64,000 bases of DNA, from contig NC_039362.1 in NCBI RefSeq assembly GCF_003573695.1, positions 173,671,690-173,735,689 of the forward strand, read 5' to 3'. Source of the stretch: Papaver somniferum. Lineage: Eukaryota; Streptophyta; Magnoliopsida; Ranunculales; Papaveraceae. A program made the position numbers and the translations under genes. This document shows positions 1 through 10,799 of the stretch, piece by piece (position 1 is the stretch's first letter; every line of letters begins with the position of its first letter). The notes beneath the pieces were generated by a model, which was not told the origin of the DNA, searched no databases, and saw nothing but the letters and a program-made list of their open reading frames with translations.

Positions 1-570
1 GATGAGAACGAGCAAGTGGTAGTAGATGATCTAGAACGGAAGGTTAAGGCGCTCACCCTCCTATTGGCTGAAATGCATCATCAGCAAGAGCCCCATCATG
101 GTCCTAGCCTACAACGAGTGGAGGAAGTGACCGGTGATGAAAACAAAAATATCTTTGGCGACAAGGAGAAAGGATTTCAAGGAGTTGCACATGATCCTCG
201 ATATTCTTTGGAGTCCGGATTAAATCTTGAAACCCAAAGGTTTGATGATATTTTTTCTTTCTCTGGAACTAAAGAATATGAAGTTATCGTGGATTGGAAT
301 TCACCACCGGTCTATGATGATTACCCTGATGATGAGATCATGTTATATTCTTGTTATGTTGGTCCATATTCTCTTGAAGCAGTATGTAATCGGGTGGATC
401 AACGACATCAACTTCACTATTTCGATGCGCAGGTATTTTCCGGTTCAATAGTAATTATGTCAATATTATTTAACTTGAAGGATTATAAGAATTTTCATCG
501 AAGAATTATTTACCCAACAACAAATACTGGAAAAATTCGAGGGCGAGTTTTTTTTTGAGAAGGGGAGAAT
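1..570 (+). pseudogene. Ty3-gypsy polyprotein tail (fragment)
   Basis: An open frame from 16 to 558 starts with a heptad-like segment (DDLERKVKALTLLLAEM) and carries an acidic stretch with PPVYDDYPDDE. Both resemble linker regions of plant Ty3-gypsy gag-pol proteins. It ends in a GRVFF tail just before a purine-rich tract (about 557-571) that fits a polypurine tract ahead of a 3' LTR. No protease, reverse transcriptase or integrase motif is present, and the left part lies outside the window. The assignment rests on position before the LTR and on composition, so it is tentative. Confidence 0.4.
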
Positions 571-953
571 GGTGGAGTATTTAGGGAAAGTGAATATACT
601 CGTTTATTGTTATTTTTCTTTGATTTATTATTATTATTTAGCAAATAATATTTAATTAATTAAGATATTTTCTCTTTTATTATTTAGGTAACTTTTAGAA
701 GTATCTAATAGTATTTATTTTAGTATTTTATTAGTTTAGAAAATATCCATTAGATAAGGTAGTAAGTATTCTTAATAATTAAATAAAATATTTAGTTATT
801 AATTGATAAGGAGTTATCTATATAAAGAGCTCCATGTTTTGATATTAGAGGAGAATATTTTAATTAATGAAAATTAGTGTTTTATTTGAGAGTAGTATCT
901 CGGAAACATGTTGTTTTGGATTTAATACTATTCAACGCTTTCGCCCTGCATCA
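571..953 (+). repeat. Probable 3' LTR of the element at the window start
   Basis: The segment follows a purine-rich tract, begins near TGGTGGAGTATT, is AT-rich and has a TATA box (CTATATAAA, about 818-825) upstream of a likely transcript start. It ends near CGCCCTGCATCA. No second copy lies in the window, so both boundaries are estimates. Confidence 0.42.
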
Positions 954-2500
954 AGAGTCAATACAATTATTTGCAAGGAGTACCATCATCTTTGGGGTTC
1001 AATACTATAGCTAAGAAGATTATATTTTACAATGGTATCTCGGAATACGATCTTCTTAGTCTCTGTGGTTCTTCTTTAACCCTTGCAATTCATAAAGTCT
1101 TAATGGTTCTTGAAGAGAAGAAAACGTTTATAAATTTTTCATCTTCCATTAGTTCAGGACTCTATTCAACACTTTGGAAGGGTGATAACAAAGAGTTAGA
1201 TGAACTTCGAAAGCTTGAGACATGGAACAACAGAAATTCTTTCGAATATGTTGTACAAATCGAAATACACATAGTGGCAGGTTTGTTTCGATCTAACAAA
1301 ACAATTTTTGCCAGTAACATGGACGTCGACAAGGCTGCAGTTACAAGATCAAATGCTACTGGACAAATAATACTTGGTTTTTGAACAAAAATCAATGTTA
1401 AAACAAGAATTTTCGGATTACGGATTTGTCACTGAAAGATTCGTTAATAGCTCAAGCTGCTGCTAATATTCAACAATTCTTCAGGGTTCGGTCAATCCGA
1501 CATCAGTCAACTAAACATCAAGTACTTTCAGTTTCATATGGAATTCATTTATACTTGTTCCAGCCGAAACTGCTAATGCCAAGTCATGGATACAATGCCA
1601 ATATCAAACTGTGTTTGAGAATAAACGTGCTGGAAGTCTATCAATTGCTAAGGAATCGTGTGAAATCAATATTTCTCATGCCCAAGGTTGATAATCAAGG
1701 TGTCAGTATCAACTTACGTGATATCAATGGATGGAAAAAATTAATTGATGCTAATGGTGATAATCTAAGTATGTCCGTTGAACATTTCCTATGCCTTGAG
1801 ACTATGAAGTCGAGTCAGTACACACAGACTCCGTGTGTTGATCAAAGGAGTGTAAATTTTCGAACTGATGGTAGCATGCAAAAATACTCCCTATATTTTT
1901 CAAGTTGCTCGAATTCTTTTCGTCAATCCTTGTGAACGTAGCAAAATGTGTACTCTTCTTCATGACTGGGATATGGTATATCTTCCTAGAGTTTCTATGT
2001 ACATACCAAACTTGGATGAAGAGTTACTCGAATGTACCGGTTGAACGTGGAAACTTGGTAGTCGACATGCATAATTGCAGGGACGTCTACGAGGTAGCAT
2101 TCATAAGCTCCACTGCCACTGGAAGATTAATAGTTGGATTGTCAGCAAAACGTGATTTTCAGAAAGCTACATGGGAACCTGGAGGGAAATGTTCCTTTAT
2201 TCTGTTCAATAATGGTGAAAAGCTAGTTGTTAATACTTCCTACCTTGAATTCTTGGGCAAGTCTCCAAAGATTTTATATGGATGTCGTACTGAGTTCACA
2301 GCAGTTGATATTTTGCTGCCACAAAGGTTAGTAGTTTTTAATACCTTTCACTACTACAACGACGAGCGGCTAAAAGTCACCAGAGCAGGACAAATCTTTT
2401 GTTCTTTTGTTATTCAATTAACTAATTCAGCAGGAGATCTTAAGGGTGTACTGATCGTAGTCGGGGGCCAATTTGAGAAAAGATTACTTGAGCCCTTACG
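954..2500 (+). other. Unrecognised broken reading frames
   Basis: Three medium open frames lie in succession (971-1384, 1426-1935, 1905-2561), interrupted by stops and frame changes. Near 1905-2040 another frame gives a plausible protein stretch (NPCERSKMCTLLHDWDMVYL), so a larger coding region has probably decayed here. I do not recognise a domain. Part of it (about 1915-1960) resembles sequence at 8985-9030 and 24195-24230, which links it to the duplicated DNA around the lipid-transfer genes. Confidence 0.3.
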
Positions 2501-3857
2501 AAATGTCTCTTTTCGGTCCTCTTATTGGTGCTGTCTTTTGAGTAAAACCCTTTCCGGCTGAGTACCCGGATGATTCGTCGGTTCGGGGAAAATAAAGAGC
2601 TAGTTTTCGGTGCCTCTTGTCATGCATGTACTGTTGTTTTTCTTCTTTCTTCAATCAACATTGAATCGAAATAACTGATTTTATCTACGAACGTATCTGT
2701 TTATACACGTTGCTCTTAACATGCTTTATTGATTAGCTTTTGAGTAAATTTGATTTCGAAACAGTGATCAAATCTTTTTCATTATTTGTGGACAAAATTA
2801 CTTTTTCACTTTGCAAAATTGAATTTGCCATTACTGATGAATATACGGTTTAGTAGTTCTATTCTAAGTACAGTTTGAGTTAGATTTGGACTACTACTCA
2901 CTTGGACTTGCCTACAAACATGTGTTGCCTAATTTTAACTACAGATGTTGCATTACTTTCAGTAGAGATAGGTTTAGTTAGTGATTAAAAAGGTTTCTCA
3001 GTGAGTTCTGCCGTTCTCAAAAGGTTTACAGATTGTCCAGTAGTCCAAAGAGATATAGAGTATCCGGATGCATGCAGCGTTGCAAAAAACTAAGCCTATG
3101 TTTGTGATGATGGACCATATACTACGTGGAAGAAATTATATGGTACATACGAAAAATCAAAATCTACCTAATTTCATTAAAATCATGGACCATTTGGATT
3201 TGAAAGTTCAATGTCGTATTTCCATATAATTAGATTATAATTTAGGACCTACCTTACCTATCTTTTACGAGTCTGTCCTTTTCTATTTCTATTATGTGAC
3301 TAATATCTGTTTTTTCGTACATTCTCTTCAATTCCTTGATTACGAGAGGGCCACATATTTCTGAGACATAACTAAGAAACAAATGCGTACAGTTATTGTT
3401 TTTTGTACAGTTATTCGCTACTTGAGATAGCAAAAGAAATTTCAAAACTTCTCTTTTGGTGTATTCAATCGGCTGGAAAAACCATCATCGCTCAAGTCTC
3501 AACACATGACTTTCATTACCGGACATGACCAGGATTTCTCTCTCGCTGGAGCAGCACTGTACATTTTTATCGGACTTAACAAGGGACTTTTCTCTTTCAC
3601 CAAGAATCTCAACCATATTTGCCTACTCTGTAAATTTATTTCGGGCTCTTTGTCTTGCAGGTATGAACGAGAGACAAATATGTACAGCTTCGCATGCTGC
3701 TGTACCTACATTTTGTTTCATTATTGCGATAAATGAACGACCAACACGTATCATATACCTTTTCATTCTCGAAGGTAATAAAGTCATTAACTGCACCGAC
3801 TAGCCGATTCAATGATTTCAGTGAGTTGATTTGATTTCCAAAATGACCCGTGTTAAA
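2500..3857 (-). repeat. Duplicated LTP-gene flank without its gene
   Basis: Sequence from about 2500 to 2640 matches DNA downstream of the other lipid-transfer genes (compare 9040-9140 and 29385-29430). From about 2710 to 3840 it matches DNA upstream of them (compare 10810-12100 and 22840-23900), including shared stretches such as TTAGATTTGGACTACTA. The gene that should lie between is absent: the two flanks almost touch at about 2640-2710. This looks like a tandem unit that lost its LTP gene by deletion. The upstream half was later interrupted by the gypsy element at 3858. Confidence 0.6.
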
Positions 3858-4168
3858 TGGTGTAGAACGTTAGTACTACTAGGAATCACACAATGTATAA
3901 AACTTCTCAAAGGAAGAATATGATTATTCAAAGTCCATCTTCTTTTCTTTTAGACGAGGACATATATAGGCCTTATTAGGCTTAAAGACAATATCTTCTA
4001 AGATTAATGCAAATAAAAGGAAATCTACCCAAATACGATATCATGCAAGATATCTCTTATTTCTTAACAAAAATAACAAACATGCAGATATTCTTGCATG
4101 GTTAACGAATATTCTTTCGCTGATCTCTTCCATTCAAATAAGATTCTGTCATATCTTGCACTACATCA
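3858..4168 (-). repeat. 3' LTR of the gypsy element (311 bp)
   Basis: Direct repeat of 8446-8753, with one extra 3-bp ACT step and three substitutions. On the minus strand it begins TGATGTAG and ends in CA. It also encodes the last 21 residues and the stop codon of the polyprotein. Confidence 0.95.
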
Positions 4169-7100
4169 TTCTCCCCGGGAAAGAGGAAATTCTCCCTCGA
4201 ATTAGGCAGGTTAGGAAGATCATCATCGGACGAGTCGCCGTGGTAGGGAATTAGATGACGCACATTGAACACATCAGCCGTATGAATATGACTGGAAAGC
4301 TTCAGACGGTAAGCATTTGGGTTGAGTTTTTCAATTATTTCAAATGGACCAATCTTGCGAGGACCCAACTTGTTGTATGTACCCGCCGAAAAACGTTCCT
4401 TAATAAGCACAGCCCAAACGAAATCACCTACCTCAAATTCAACATGACGACGATGCTTATCAGCGGCCGTTTTATATTTGGTAGAAGAAGCTACCAAATT
4501 TTGAGCAGCAATCTCATGAATGTGGTGAAGATTCTCCACTAACGCATCTGCAATGGTATGCACCCGGTGTAGGTCTGGAACCGGTGCTAGGTCGAGTGAG
4601 GAACGAGGGTTAAACCCACAGACCACTTGAAAAGGACTAAACCCTGTGCTTCTATGAATTGCTCTATTGAAAGCGAATTCAGCTTGAAACAGATGTTGAT
4701 CCCATTGCTTAGTGTGAGACCCAACCAAAATACGAAGTAAATTCCCAAGAGAACGGTTCACTACCTCTGTCTGCCCATCCGTTTGTGGGTGATAAGCGCT
4801 GCTGAATTTTAGCTCCGTACGTAACAATTTCCATAGACATCTCCAAAAATGACTAAGAAATTTAGAATCACGGTCAGAAACGATGGATTCCGGAAGACCA
4901 TGCAGACGGTACACATTTCTGAAAAATAATAGCGCCACATTAACCGCGTCCGCAGTCTTCTTGCATGCTACAAAATGTGACATCTTGGAAAATCTGTCAA
5001 CTATAACAAAAACAGAATCCATTCCCTGTTGAGTGCGCGGCAAACCGACGACAAAGTCCATACTAATATCAGTCCATGGCTTCGAAGGAATTGGTAACGG
5101 CATATAAAGACCCGCATTCGTAGCTGACCCTTTAGAGATCTGACAGACGTGACAACGGGAGACAAATCGTTGGACCTCCTTAAACAGACGCGGCCAAAAA
5201 TAGGAGAAAGAGATCAGTTGGAATGTTTTGTCACGACCAAAGTGACCTTCGTTATGTATCTCCTGGATGATCTTCAACCTCAAGCTACAGGACGGGATGC
5301 ACAGTCGAGTACCTTTGAAGATAAATCCGTCCAGCAAGGAGAATTGTGTATTATTGCCAGCACGTACAACTTCCAATATGACAGAAAAATATGGGTCTGA
5401 TTGGTATAATGTCGCAAACGAGTCAAACCCCAATACTTCAGTCCGCAGGGATGTTAAGAGGCTCCGACGACGACTCAGACCATCAGCCACACGGTTTTGA
5501 GTACCAGCCTTGTGTTTGAGGACGAACGTGAAATCCTGCAGATAGCTAGCCGACTTAACCTGGCGTGCATTCATCTTGTCTTGATTACCTATGTGCTTGA
5601 GAGCGTCGTGGTCAGTAAACAAAACAAAGTCGGAATGAATCAAATAATGACGCCAGTGCTTGAGAGTCTGTATGATGGCATAAAATTCCAATTCGTACGT
5701 GCTATAATTACGTTTGGCTCCATTCAAATTTTCACTGAAAAAGGTGACCGGCTTACCTGTTTGGCTTAAGACGGCACCAATACCCACCTTAGAGGCATCT
5801 GTATGAACCTCAAATGGTAAAGAAAAATTTGGTAAAGACAATATAGGGGCAGAACAAAGCTTCTCCTTCAGCAAGATGAAGCTTGCTGTAGCTGCGTCTG
5901 TCCAAGCAAACTTGCCATCCTTCATGCAGTCGGTGATTGCTGCTGCAATAGTGCTAAAGTGGGGAATAAACCTTCTATAAAAGGATGCGAACCCATGAAA
6001 GCTCCTGGCCTCATTGATTGTTTGCGGACAAGGCCAAGTACGCACAGCATCAACCTTCGATTCATCCACGGAAATACCATCCTTGGATATGACGTATCCA
6101 AGAAACAAAATGCGATCTGTACCGAAGACACACTTCTTTGTAGCGGCAAAGAAATTTTGCTGGCGTAAGACTACTAAGACCTCACGAAGATGACGCAAGT
6201 GCATATCCAAGTTAGTACTATAAACCAAAATGTCATCGAAATAAACGACCACAAACTTACCCAAAAATGGTTTTAATACTTCATTCATGACACGCATAAA
6301 CGTACTTGGAGCATTGGAGAGACCAAACGGCATCACCAACCATTCATAAAGTCCTTCCCTAGTTTTAAAAGCGGTCTTCCACTCATCTCCAGGCCGTATA
6401 CGAATCTGATGGTAGCCACTACGCAAATCCAATTTGCTAAAAATCGTCGCACCATGAAGCTGGTCCAGGATATCATCCAGACGAGGGATGGGAAAACGAT
6501 ATTTCACCGTAATCTTATTAATAGCACGACTGTCCACACACATGCGCCATGAACCGTCCTTCTTAGGAATGAGCAACGCCGGAACTGCACAAGGACTAAG
6601 ACTCTCCCTGATGAGACCCTTGGCTAATAACTCCCCTACCTGATGCTGTAGTTCCTCGTGTTCTCTTGGTCTCATACGGTAATGAGCTCGATTAGGAAGA
6701 ACCGATCCTGGTACTAAGTCTATCCGGTGCTGAATAGCACGAGATGGAGGTAACCCCTCCGGAAGGTCAACAGGAAAAATGTCTGCAAAGTCCGATAATA
6801 CTCCCTGGATACATGACGGAACCTCCACAGCCGTCGCAGATGTAGGAGAAAGACCACACAAGATGAACACAATACCCTCATCTATAATCTCGGTCTCAAA
6901 CGTACGCCAAGACAGAAAATTGGAAGCCAGGTTAGAGAGTGGTTTGTGCACAGCCTCCTTGGCAGGGACTAACGTGATGCGAGTCGATTTGAACCAGAAT
7001 GAATATGTGTTTAGTTTACCATCGTGCATTACCTCCCTGTCGTATTGCCAAGGTCGTCCCAATAGCAGATGACAAGCATCCATAACCACGACATCACACC

Positions 7101-8409
7101 ACAAAGCATCTTCGTATATAAAACCAATGGAAAACTTCACAAGACAACGTTTGGAAATAGTTACCTCCGAACCTTTACTCAGCCAGTGAAGAGAGTACGG
7201 AATAGGATGTTTCTCTGTTGATAACTTGAGCTTTCTCACAGCTTCTTCAGACACCACGTTCTCACAGCTGCCTGAGTCAATGATCATTCGACAGACTTTG
7301 CCTTCTATGGTGCACGTTGTCTGGAAGATGTTCTTTCTGAGCCATGACTCGTCAGCGTCGACCTTCGGCGTCAGGAATGATGGTCGAGAAATCATCAAGC
7401 AGTCACCTTGGTCCCCTGGCAGAAATACTTCATCGAACTCAGTTGATGTCTCCTCCGCATCAGCAAAGACATCATCAGCAGCAGTAGTCTCTACGAGTAA
7501 AGCTTTGCCAGGTCGACCAGCCTTACGACAATCGTTTGCCAAGTGACCAGGATCACCACATCGGTAGCATTTAGGACCAGGCCTCTGAGACGTACTAACA
7601 TTCTGTTGAGCGGAAGCAATCTGTGAAGGAGCAATAGTAGGACGGCCAACAGCTGCTCTAATTGACTTACGGGATAATTGCTTTTCCAAACGCAGAGCTC
7701 GTTGGTGAACCTCAGACACAGAAAAATAATTAAACATATTTAGTGTGTCCTGGAAAGTCTCACGCAGACCACCTATATAGCGGGATACAAGCTGATCATC
7801 GGTGTCTGTAATACCTGACCGAGTGACCAAATCATAGAACTCTTTCGTATATTCATCAATGGATCGAAAACCCTGACGAAGATTTTGTAAACGAATATAC
7901 AGTTCTCTGGTATAGTTAAATGGCAAAAAGGCTGAACGCATACACTTTTCAAGCCTTGCCCAGGAAGAAATAGGAGGTTTACCTTTCTGAATTCTAGATG
8001 CTTTCAACTGACGCCACCAAACAGCAGCCCTTCCGCGAAAGCGCGTAGCCACAAGCGGAACCCTCTTAAATTCCAGAACTTCCTCCACGGTAGAGAACCA
8101 GTCTATACAATCTTCCGGTGATAAACCGCTACCATGAAACTCAGGAATCTCTATGCGAAATGACGATTCCCAACTCCTAGAAGCACGCTCACGCCCAGCA
8201 AAGGGGTTTTCAGTATCAGTATCGTCATCTGTTCCATCCGAATTGGATTCATCCGTAGGAGGACGACGACGCTCATGTCGTTGTAACAATGTTGCTACTT
8301 GACCGGCGAGATGCTCAACCGTGCGTGATAATTCATCGTATCTAGTTCTCTCCATCACCTCATCAACTAGAGCTTCGCGAGGACCACCCTGACCTCTACC
8401 ACGAACCAT
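4102..8409 (-). CDS. Ty3-gypsy gag-pol polyprotein (1435 aa)
   Basis: One uninterrupted frame contains, in order: gag (about 1-300) with a CCHC knuckle CYRCGDPGHLANDC near 280; an aspartic protease DSG near 375; reverse transcriptase with YFDDILVY near 720; RNase H starting HTDASK near 866; and integrase with an HHCC zinc finger (about 1056-1095) and the D, D, E residues in DISMDF, SDRDSK and DGQTEV (about 1113-1211). After the integrase there is a GPFEIIEK...HLIPYHGD segment but no clear chromodomain. The frame runs past the polypurine tract into the 3' LTR, so the final 21 residues are LTR-encoded. Established knowledge: such read-through is described for CRM-type centromeric chromoviruses. 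Placing this element in that clade is inference. All catalytic motifs look intact, so it may be autonomous. Confidence 0.92.
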   Translation of the reverse strand: MVRGRGQGGPREALVDEVMERTRYDELSRTVEHLAGQVATLLQRHERRRPPTDESNSDGTDDDTDTENPFAGRERASRSWESSFRIEIPEFHGSGLSPEDCIDWFSTVEEVLEFKRVPLVATRFRGRAAVWWRQLKASRIQKGKPPISSWARLEKCMRSAFLPFNYTRELYIRLQNLRQGFRSIDEYTKEFYDLVTRSGITDTDDQLVSRYIGGLRETFQDTLNMFNYFSVSEVHQRALRLEKQLSRKSIRAAVGRPTIAPSQIASAQQNVSTSQRPGPKCYRCGDPGHLANDCRKAGRPGKALLVETTAADDVFADAEETSTEFDEVFLPGDQGDCLMISRPSFLTPKVDADESWLRKNIFQTTCTIEGKVCRMIIDSGSCENVVSEEAVRKLKLSTEKHPIPYSLHWLSKGSEVTISKRCLVKFSIGFIYEDALWCDVVVMDACHLLLGRPWQYDREVMHDGKLNTYSFWFKSTRITLVPAKEAVHKPLSNLASNFLSWRTFETEIIDEGIVFILCGLSPTSATAVEVPSCIQGVLSDFADIFPVDLPEGLPPSRAIQHRIDLVPGSVLPNRAHYRMRPREHEELQHQVGELLAKGLIRESLSPCAVPALLIPKKDGSWRMCVDSRAINKITVKYRFPIPRLDDILDQLHGATIFSKLDLRSGYHQIRIRPGDEWKTAFKTREGLYEWLVMPFGLSNAPSTFMRVMNEVLKPFLGKFVVVYFDDILVYSTNLDMHLRHLREVLVVLRQQNFFAATKKCVFGTDRILFLGYVISKDGISVDESKVDAVRTWPCPQTINEARSFHGFASFYRRFIPHFSTIAAAITDCMKDGKFAWTDAATASFILLKEKLCSAPILSLPNFSLPFEVHTDASKVGIGAVLSQTGKPVTFFSENLNGAKRNYSTYELEFYAIIQTLKHWRHYLIHSDFVLFTDHDALKHIGNQDKMNARQVKSASYLQDFTFVLKHKAGTQNRVADGLSRRRSLLTSLRTEVLGFDSFATLYQSDPYFSVILEVVRAGNNTQFSLLDGFIFKGTRLCIPSCSLRLKIIQEIHNEGHFGRDKTFQLISFSYFWPRLFKEVQRFVSRCHVCQISKGSATNAGLYMPLPIPSKPWTDISMDFVVGLPRTQQGMDSVFVIVDRFSKMSHFVACKKTADAVNVALLFFRNVYRLHGLPESIVSDRDSKFLSHFWRCLWKLLRTELKFSSAYHPQTDGQTEVVNRSLGNLLRILVGSHTKQWDQHLFQAEFAFNRAIHRSTGFSPFQVVCGFNPRSSLDLAPVPDLHRVHTIADALVENLHHIHEIAAQNLVASSTKYKTAADKHRRHVEFEVGDFVWAVLIKERFSAGTYNKLGPRKIGPFEIIEKLNPNAYRLKLSSHIHTADVFNVRHLIPYHGDSSDDDLPNLPNSRENFLFPGENDVVQDMTESYLNGRDQRKNIR

Positions 8410-8445
8410 GTTGGAAGGATCAATACCCAGATTCTGAATACCAAA

Positions 8446-8753
8446 TGGTGTAGAACGTTAGTACTAGGAATCACACAATGTATAAAACTTCTCAAAGGAA
8501 GAATATGATTATTCAAAGTCCATCTTCTTTTCTTTTAGACGAGGACATATATAGGCCTTATTAGGCTTAAAGACAGTATCTTCTAAGATTAATGCAAATA
8601 AAAGGAAATCTACCCAAATACGATATCATGCAAGATATCTCTTATTTCTTAACAAAAATAACAAACATGCAGATATTCTTGCATGGTTAACGAATATTCT
8701 TTCGCTGATCTCTTCCTTTCAAATAAGATTCTGCCATATCTTGCACTACATCA
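8446..8753 (-). repeat. 5' LTR of the gypsy element (308 bp)
   Basis: Direct repeat of 3858-4168. On the minus strand it carries a TATA-like CCTATATATG (8546-8555) that would drive the element's transcript. It is followed by the probable primer-binding site at about 8428-8443. Confidence 0.93.
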
Positions 8754-8758
8754 TTAAA

Positions 8759-10101
8759 TGACCCCATTAATTTCAGTACTTAATATGAAACTGTTAGAGG
8801 AGTTTGTGTTTTGTTTGGTTACGAGAGGCACGGAGATGGAGGAATTTATAAAGGGGATCTCAAATCTCAATGCTTGCCAGTATATTATACTATGCATACA
8901 AAGTTGCGACCAAATTCATTAAGAGAAAAGATGTATGGTTCGCTTCCTAATAAACGAGTTCAAGTAGGAATTTTCCTATTAAAATGTTGTTTTCTCAATC
9001 CCGTGTGAACGTAAGAAAAGCATTTCATTTCATGCATCGACCTCTTTCCGGAATGTCTCTTCTCAGTCCTCTCATTGGTACTGTGTATTGTCTATGGAGT
9101 TTGTTTGTCCGTGCCTCTTGTTATTACATGTACTACTCTGCTCTTCCAAACTGCGTTACATGGGTAACCCTTTATATATAAGACCGACTGGCCGATTGGG
9201 TATATAGTTTGTCCGTGCCAAGTACCAATCTAAGAAATTTGGGCGGAAAAGGTCGTCCATCATAGGCTCAGTGAATCAGTATTCAGTACTATTGGACTTG
9301 GTCCACATGCATGTCTTTGATTTGTGAAATAAAGTTGGTCAGAGTAGGTCTTGTTGTCGGACACATGCAACCCCATTCTTGACCTTGAGCCGTTTCTAAC
9401 ATACCTGAATCCAAGTACAACGGATGGCATCCAATATAGCTAACTAAGATGTTTATTATTCACTCGTGACTACAAAAGTAATCACAATTATTTTCATGGA
9501 TAAAACTTACCCCATTGCAGTAAAGAGAATTGATTTGCCATTGAAGATTTACACTGTTTTGAATACCATATAAGCTATTAAGTGCACTTGCTTAGAGAAA
9601 TGTATAAGACAAATTCAAAATAGTATACGAATCATGGAACAAAGTTGGATATTATGTATTGTTAGTTACGTCAAATTTCCAGAATTCATAAAAGGAACTC
9701 AGAATTTTCGCGGTGTAGTAATTGACATAATCATCTATTCCACTCTCTCTTTGTCCAAGAAGTGAGGGACTATTATCAACAATGGATGAGAAGGTTATAG
9801 CTAATAGTAAGTAAATCTTTATCTTCATTAATTAAAAGTGGGAGGATTACATATACTACCAGGAAATGCCTGATCCGATTAGATGATACGAAAACAGAAC
9901 GAAGAAACTAATTCTACTACAGAAAAAACAAAAACAACACAGTGAATGATATAGCTCACGAAGCTCGGCACAAGTACGTCAATCAGAACTCCTTGTGATA
10001 TAAAGCTTCATCACCTAAACATCCATTTTATTCTTCATCATACATCAGTAGCTCATTGATTCTGGCTAAATGGAAATCCTCCTATGGTATAATTTTGGTA
10101 T
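8759..10101. other. DNA downstream of LTP gene 1, no gene seen
   Basis: No gene is supported here. The stretch 8975-9180 matches segments near 24176-24236 and 29385-29430. About 9290-10100 is duplicated downstream of LTP genes 2 and 3 (compare 21540-22100 and 29440-30350), marking it as part of the ancestral tandem unit. A GAATTTATAAAGG (about 8840-8852) resembles the TATA region of the LTP promoters but has no gene beside it. Confidence 0.6.
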
Positions 10102-10622
10102 TTACTGTACCCTGCAGCAACACATTAGCAAACATTTAGAACAAATCTTTTAGTAAAAAAACTTTTCACATTAGAGGTCATTGGCTCCGAACTTTAAACG
10201 ACTTTATCATCTATTAAGAACTTTTTTATTAGCAGTTAATAAGTAATAGCTATGACAATAAAGAATACTAGATATACATACTTGGTGCAGTCAGTAGAGG
10301 GGCTGATCTTGTAAGGGATGTTAACACCACATTTGCTTGGAAGTGAGGCAGCATTTCCATAGTTAAGCCCGGCGATACCACCAGAGGCACTCTTCAAGCA
10401 ACTGCAAGCAGCTTGACGGTCAGGGGTGGTCTGAGCAGATGCAAGGAGAGACTTGACTCCTGCACAACATGTAGCTGGAAGAGTACCTCCCGTCAAGTAG
10501 CCAAGGCATGGTGCCATCTTCGAAGTCACCATACCACATGAAATTGCTCCTTCAGCTGCATATGGTGCAACCGCAACCATGCAAGCTAGAACAACACATG
10601 CCAACTTCAACATTGCTGCCAT
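10102..10622 (-). CDS. Non-specific lipid transfer protein, type 1 (LTP gene 1)
   Basis: Two exons, 10622-10282 and 10111-10102, with a 170-nt GT-AG intron. The spliced product is 116 aa ending DCTKVQ. A signal peptide of about 25 residues ([20 protein letters not shown]...) is followed by AISCGMV and a 91-residue mature domain. Eight cysteines are spaced C-9-C-12-CC-19-C-1-C-22-C-13-C, the type-1 pattern. Known role of the family: secreted proteins that bind lipids in a hydrophobic tunnel, linked to cuticle formation and defence. Reading exon 1 straight on runs into the intron and gives a false tail. The chosen ATG is the first in frame and opens the signal peptide. A TATA box lies about 125 bp upstream. 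It is nearly identical to gene 2. Confidence 0.93.
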
Positions 10623-10746
10623 TTTCTTAGTTTCTACTTTTTGAACTTGAGAACAAGAATATTTTTTTTGCTAAAGGAATTGAATGAGCTGAAATGGATT
10701 GAAAAGCTAATGAGTTTGTGTGTTTTGGTTCTTAGCCGTAGAAGGG

Positions 10747-10754
10747 TTTATATA
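10747..10754 (-). promoter_or_regulatory. TATA box of LTP gene 1
   Basis: On the minus strand the sequence reads CCCTATATAAACCC, about 125 bp before the ATG. The same element sits at the same distance from LTP genes 2 and 3. Confidence 0.75.
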
Positions 10755-10799
10755 GGGACCGAATGCTTGTCATTTTGTGCTAGTTGGGTTATAGTTGGT

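Larger units (their letters stand above)
3858..8753 (-). mobile_element. Intact Ty3-gypsy LTR retrotransposon, TSD TTAAA
   Basis: Two direct LTRs (3858-4168 and 8446-8753) enclose one uninterrupted gag-pol frame on the minus strand. A perfect 5-bp target duplication TTAAA lies at 3853-3857 and 8754-8758. By eye the LTRs differ by three substitutions and one 3-bp indel, so the insertion is young. Read on the minus strand, a purine tract (GGGGAGAA) precedes the 3' LTR, and TGGTATTCAG follows the 5' LTR as the probable primer-binding site. The element sits inside the upstream part of the gene-less LTP unit. Confidence 0.95.

Noticed and set aside
10236..10284. Hydrophobic C-terminal tail on LTP gene 1 (…YVYLVFF…)
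   Set aside because: It is intron sequence read in frame. A GT donor follows DCTK and a matching acceptor gives the normal short VQ end. The same holds for genes 2 and 3.
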